The notes below the pieces were generated by a model. It was given only the letters and a program-made list of their open reading frames with translations, was not told the origin of the DNA and did no database searches. Positions 60,701 to 64,000 of a stretch of DNA of 64,000 nt are shown in pieces. Positions within the stretch are counted from its first letter, which is position 1. Each line of letters starts with the position of its first letter. The position numbers and the translations under genes were made by a program. The DNA comes from an uncultured Flavobacteriaceae bacterium (GTDB taxonomy: Bacteria; Bacteroidota; Bacteroidia; Flavobacteriales; Flavobacteriaceae): positions 1-64,000 of the forward strand of contig CALLUG010000035.1 in assembly GCA_938011315.1 (NCBI GenBank), in the 5' to 3' direction.

Positions 60701-61463
60701 TTTTAACAGAGTACGAATTAGAAACATTAACTTATCGCCTTCTTTAATTTGGAGAGGACGATTGGGAGCTACCTTCAAAATTGGTGGAAGTTATGAGTCC
60801 ATTGAGGTTGAAAATACTCAGGGACGTTTTATCAATACTAACAATTTACTTCCTTCGGAGGTGTTTAACACTCAAGATTTCTTAGGCATAAACGCAAGTT
60901 ACTACTACAAAAATAAAGACAATCCAGCTTTTCCTACTCTAGGAATGGAATTTGGATTAGATGCTGGGTATAAAACAAATATAGATAACTCCAATGGCTT
61001 TGCTTACCTAGTTCCATCATTAGGGGTAGACTACAAATTAATACCAAGCGGTCAGCTAGTTTTAGCTTCAAAAGTAAAAGGTTACATCAATTTTGGAGAC
61101 GATTTTGAATTTTACCAAGCAGCAACACTTGGTGCAAACAATGGACTCCGTGGTTATAGAAATGAACGATTTACAGGCAAAAGTTCTTTTTATCAAAGTA
61201 CAGACCTTAGACTAAATTTACGTAAAGTAAAAACAGGTTTACTACCTTTGAATATAGGAATTTATGGCGGATTTGATTACGGTCGCGTTTGGATTGATAG
61301 CGACGAGTTTGCGATTCAAAATTCGTTTAACGACAATAGCTTAAACACGTCTGTGGGTGGTGGTGTTTTTCTTAATGCTGCAAATAAAATCACAGGAAAT
61401 ATCTCTCTATTCAATAGCGATGATGATATAAGATTTGCCTTTGCAATTGGGTTCGGGTTTTAA
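57753..61463 (+). CDS. Lipoprotein: metallophosphoesterase + kinase-like middle region + C-terminal Omp85/BamA-like barrel
   Basis: ATG at 57753 gives lipobox (LTIFNAC); GDAGN, GDNIYPSG, PGNHDWY, MSGHEH phosphoesterase motifs; DMLIGDWDRHQDQWRW...PRDRDQAF; barrel tail ending FAFAIGFGF. Confidence 0.82.
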   Translation: MKNQLKLISLIVVLTIFNACATYKTQFKTQDKTQHFPKNKDISHSFYLVGDAGNTPLGKTSNVLQQLETTLNKASQQSTLVFLGDNIYPSGLAKKGKENRAFGEHQLNLQTAVVKNFKGQTLFIPGNHDWYSDGLEGLKRQQKYIENILGKNSFLPKNGCPIKKVNISDDIVMIVVDSQWYLTDWNKHPNINNDCEIKTRNRFFDEFESLIKKARGKTTLIAMHHPMFSNGPHGGQYAFKQHLTPTPVLGTLKNILRKTGGVSPADLQNKIYNEFKNRIVTLSQENDKVIFMSGHEHSLQYIIEDNLPQIVSGSGSKTSATRNVNGGLFSSGSTGYARLDVFTDGSSYIRFYDAKDNNVIFQTQVLSPNDKVEVSKYNATIPPTKTAAVYNKEETNKNTIYKKLLGKRYRDYYSTNVTVPTVNLDTLYGGLVPTRKGGGHQSKSLRLEDAEGREYVMRAVRKNALQYLQAVAFKDQYIEGQFDDTYTEGLLQDVFTGSHPYAPLAVGTLAEAAGVYHTNPVLYYVPKQNTLGEYNDNFGDELYIIEERAADGHGDKSSFGFSNELISTNDMLKNLQKNENHKLDEAAYIRARLFDMLIGDWDRHQDQWRWAVFKDNETTIYRPVPRDRDQAFSIMSDGILLGIATAIIPDIRLLRSYSEDIKSVKWFNLEPYPLDITLINIADQNLWNAQVKRITENVTDQIINQAFTNLPKEVNDETIEEIKTKLKGRRTNLQKISDTYFKHLNKYAIVKGTNKDDRFEVERLPNGITKVSGYRMKKGEKAERFFERTYNRNTTKEIWIYALGNDDEFKVYGEGDKMIPLRLIGGQNKDTYNIVNGKRVKLYDHKSRESNFVTKKGIKRLTDDYEINAYDYSKFKNNSNQFIPTIGANPDDGFKVGFVNTYTVSTYNFKRNPFISKHTLSGSYFFATSGYDLALNSEFSRIVGKWSLAIDAAFTSPNFSRNFFGFGNSTSNSEPDDDAIDLDFNRVRIRNINLSPSLIWRGRLGATFKIGGSYESIEVENTQGRFINTNNLLPSEVFNTQDFLGINASYYYKNKDNPAFPTLGMEFGLDAGYKTNIDNSNGFAYLVPSLGVDYKLIPSGQLVLASKVKGYINFGDDFEFYQAATLGANNGLRGYRNERFTGKSSFYQSTDLRLNLRKVKTGLLPLNIGIYGGFDYGRVWIDSDEFAIQNSFNDNSLNTSVGGGVFLNAANKITGNISLFNSDDDIRFAFAIGFGF

Positions 61464-61469
61464 CACCTC

Positions 61470-62279
61470 TTATTCTAAGGCAAATTCATAAAGATTACCT
61501 TGTGTATTACTTGATGTTTCGTCAGTAATATACAAGGTTTTTTTATTTTTAAAACAAATAGCTTCCTTTTGTGAGTGGTGCGCAAAGGGTAATTGATTTA
61601 GTTTGCCAGAAAAAAAATTGTCAGTAGTAAAATGAGAAAGTTTCCATAACTTATCGTGATTTAACAGCACAACAAACTTTCCGTCTTCACTAATATCTGC
61701 CGATGTAATATGATTATTTTCACTGCCAAAATTGTATTTAGAAACAATTTTGGCAAGATGATTTCCTTCTCTATTAGGAACTTTAAAAACAGTTGTTTTT
61801 TTTGTGCCTTTACTAAATATATAAAAATGATTGTGGTACAAAAAAAAAGCTTCAAAATCTTTTGCTGCTACAGTATTAGGCAGATTAAAGCCAATTATTT
61901 TAGGAATTATCTTTTTTTTTGTAATAATATTTAGAGGGTTAACTTTTAGTATTTTAAAATGATTTCGAGTTTTATTGTTATTTCCAAAATCACCAATATA
62001 AAGATTACCAATACTATCGGTCGTTAAGTCTTCCCAATCATCATTATTAGCCTTAATTCGTATTTCTTTGACTATAGTTCCGTCGGTTTGCATGCCATAA
62101 ATTTTGGCAGCATTACCCGAGTCGTTAACCATCCAAACTAAGTTAGATGTTTTAGTTGTTTCTGTTCCTGAAACTTCTTTAAAAGTATTAGGCAGGTCTG
62201 CCACAACGATTAAGTTGCCTGTATAGCACCCTATGTTAAGCAATAATAAAATATAAGCGAACTTATTCAATTTAAACAC
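61470..62279 (-). CDS. SdiA-regulated-like/beta-propeller exported protein
   Basis: LVWMVNDSGNAAKIYGMQTDGTIVKEIRIKANNDDWEDLTTDSIGNLYIGDFGNNNKTR. Confidence 0.6.
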   Translation of the reverse strand: MFKLNKFAYILLLLNIGCYTGNLIVVADLPNTFKEVSGTETTKTSNLVWMVNDSGNAAKIYGMQTDGTIVKEIRIKANNDDWEDLTTDSIGNLYIGDFGNNNKTRNHFKILKVNPLNIITKKKIIPKIIGFNLPNTVAAKDFEAFFLYHNHFYIFSKGTKKTTVFKVPNREGNHLAKIVSKYNFGSENNHITSADISEDGKFVVLLNHDKLWKLSHFTTDNFFSGKLNQLPFAHHSQKEAICFKNKKTLYITDETSSNTQGNLYEFALE

Positions 62280-62319
62280 TAATTTAAATAATAGTAAATT
62301 TACATTCTTTTAAACAAAA

Positions 62320-63543
62320 ATGAGCGATAAAAATATTATAATAATTGGAGGTGGTGCAGCTGGTTTTTTTGCTGCTATAAATATTGCTGAACAAAACCCA
62401 AAATTGACAGTCACTATTTTGGAACGATCAAAAACAGTATTAAACAAAGTTAAAATTTCTGGTGGTGGACGTTGTAATGTTACTCATGCTCAATTTTTAC
62501 CTCTAGAATTAACACAAAACTATCCTCGTGGTCAAAAAGAGTTACTAGGGCCTTTTCATCAATTTATGACTGGAGATACTGTAGAGTGGTTTGAGCAACG
62601 AGGTATCTTACTTAAAACTGAAGATGATGGTCGGATGTTCCCTGCATCAAACTCATCGCAAACCATTATTGATTGTTTTATTAATGAAGCCAAACAGCAT
62701 AACGTAAAAGTTTTTAAAAATCATATTGTAAAGCAGCTAAAAAAAGTAAATAATTTATGGGTAGTTACTACTAATAAAAATACCTTAAGTGCCAAAAGCA
62801 TTGTGGTAGCCACAGGGAGTAATCCTAAAATATGGGACTTGTTAAAACATTTGGGGCATCGTATTATTCCTGCAACACCTTCCCTATTTACATTCAACAT
62901 AAAGGATAGTCGTATAAAAAACATTCCTGGGGTTGTTGCATTACAAAGCAAAATTAAAGTTTTAGGAACATCGTTAGAATCCTTTGGGCCGATATTAATA
63001 ACGCACTGGGGGATGAGTGCACCAGCAATTTTAAAACTTTCTGCATTTGGAGCTATCGAGCTTGCTAAGCGAAACTATATATTTGCTATTGAAGTGAATT
63101 TTATTTCGCAATCTAAAAGTCACACATTAGAACAGTTAAAAAAAATAAAACAAGATTTTCCTAAGAAAAAAATAAGCAATTTCTCATTATTTGAATTGCC
63201 AAAACGTCTTTGGCAACAATTGGTTATTGCAGCAAATATCCCTGATGCAATGATTTGGGCAGATGTAACTAAAAATCAGTTAAATGCTTTGATTTCTCAA
63301 CTTACAGAGGCCGTATTTAATGTTAATGGTAAAAGCACTTTTAAAGAAGAATTTGTTACTGCTGGAGGTATAGACTTAAAGGAAGTAAATTTTAAAACTT
63401 TTGAAAGTAAATTATATGATAATTTATTTTTTGCTGGCGAAATTTTAAATATAGATGGTCTTACAGGAGGATTTAATTTTCAAAACGCTTGGACTAGCGC
63501 ATATATTGCAGCAAAAGAAATTACTAAGGACAGTGGTTACTAA
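62320..63543 (+). CDS. NAD(P)/FAD-dependent oxidoreductase, HI0933/BaiN-like
   Basis: IIIGGGAAGFFAAINIAE...KVKISGGGRCNVTH...FAGEILNIDGLTGGFNFQNAW. Confidence 0.9.
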   Translation: MSDKNIIIIGGGAAGFFAAINIAEQNPKLTVTILERSKTVLNKVKISGGGRCNVTHAQFLPLELTQNYPRGQKELLGPFHQFMTGDTVEWFEQRGILLKTEDDGRMFPASNSSQTIIDCFINEAKQHNVKVFKNHIVKQLKKVNNLWVVTTNKNTLSAKSIVVATGSNPKIWDLLKHLGHRIIPATPSLFTFNIKDSRIKNIPGVVALQSKIKVLGTSLESFGPILITHWGMSAPAILKLSAFGAIELAKRNYIFAIEVNFISQSKSHTLEQLKKIKQDFPKKKISNFSLFELPKRLWQQLVIAANIPDAMIWADVTKNQLNALISQLTEAVFNVNGKSTFKEEFVTAGGIDLKEVNFKTFESKLYDNLFFAGEILNIDGLTGGFNFQNAWTSAYIAAKEITKDSGY

Positions 63544-63634
63544 CGAATATTTCAAGAAAAAAAATGAAATCTCAATAATTAATAATTAGGTTATTTGCTA
63601 AAAATTGTACTTATAAGTCGAGTTAAATAAGATG

Positions 63635-64000
63635 TCAATCATTTTCAAAAAAATGATTGATAGATACTGTTTGTAAAGTTTTATGAGCATCTTCAAAAAT
63701 TAAAAATGCCTTAAGTTCTGGATGGGTGTTTAAAAACGATGTTACTTTATCTATACCCATAACCTTAAACGCTGTAGCATAAGCATCTGCAACCATACAG
63801 GTACTTGCTATTACAGACACGCTTAGAATATTTGTTTTACTAGGATAACCTGTTTTAGTATCGATAATATGAGCATAGCGATTTCCGTTAGCATCTGTTT
63901 TAAACTTTCTGTAGGTTCCTGAAGTCGCCATGGCTTGATTATTTAAGTTTACAACTTGCAAAATAGATTGTTTAGCATCAAAGCGAGGAGTTTCTATACC
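63635..64000 (-). CDS. FAD:protein FMN transferase (ApbE-like), C-terminal part, runs off window
   Basis: AMATSGTYRKF...AHIIDTKTGYPSKTNILSVSVIASTCMVADAYATAFKVMG; frame open to the window edge. Confidence 0.88.
   Translation of the reverse strand, partial: GIETPRFDAKQSILQVVNLNNQAMATSGTYRKFKTDANGNRYAHIIDTKTGYPSKTNILSVSVIASTCMVADAYATAFKVMGIDKVTSFLNTHPELKAFLIFEDAHKTLQTVSINHFFEND

Overview
This is an AT-rich chromosomal window from a Flavobacteriaceae-like Bacteroidota. Housekeeping genes include gyrA, clpC, rpsF-rpsR-rplI, aroK, an acyl-CoA carboxylase beta subunit, a mevalonate/prenyl block and five tRNAs. Four regions look accessory or unusual. (1) About 46.0-55.6 kb holds a tightly packed, single-strand run of 11 genes. 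It starts with a Crp/Fnr-type regulator and contains three different Rieske [2Fe-2S] proteins: a glutaminase-less GltS-like flavoprotein, a ThDP-enzyme fusion, and a ferric-reductase-like membrane protein. It ends with a K+ channel and a cation:proton antiporter, and is my best candidate for an undescribed redox system. (2) About 4.6-16.6 kb is a probable exopolysaccharide synthesis/export locus: GT2, a GT-C-like giant membrane protein, an Ig-like secreted protein, a membrane-tethered GH5-like hydrolase, a GT4-type transferase, a flippase, a STAS protein and a TPR/beta-barrel exporter. (3) About 57.8-61.5 kb encodes a lipoprotein that joins a metallophosphoesterase domain, a middle region with a kinase-like DRH/DRD pattern, and a C-terminal Omp85-like barrel. 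(4) A four-copy, MITE-like intergenic repeat family has shared imperfect terminal inverted repeats and nested internal deletions. The left edge is the end of an IS3-family element that truncates a neighbouring gene. Family calls come from reading motifs in the translations; no database search was run.
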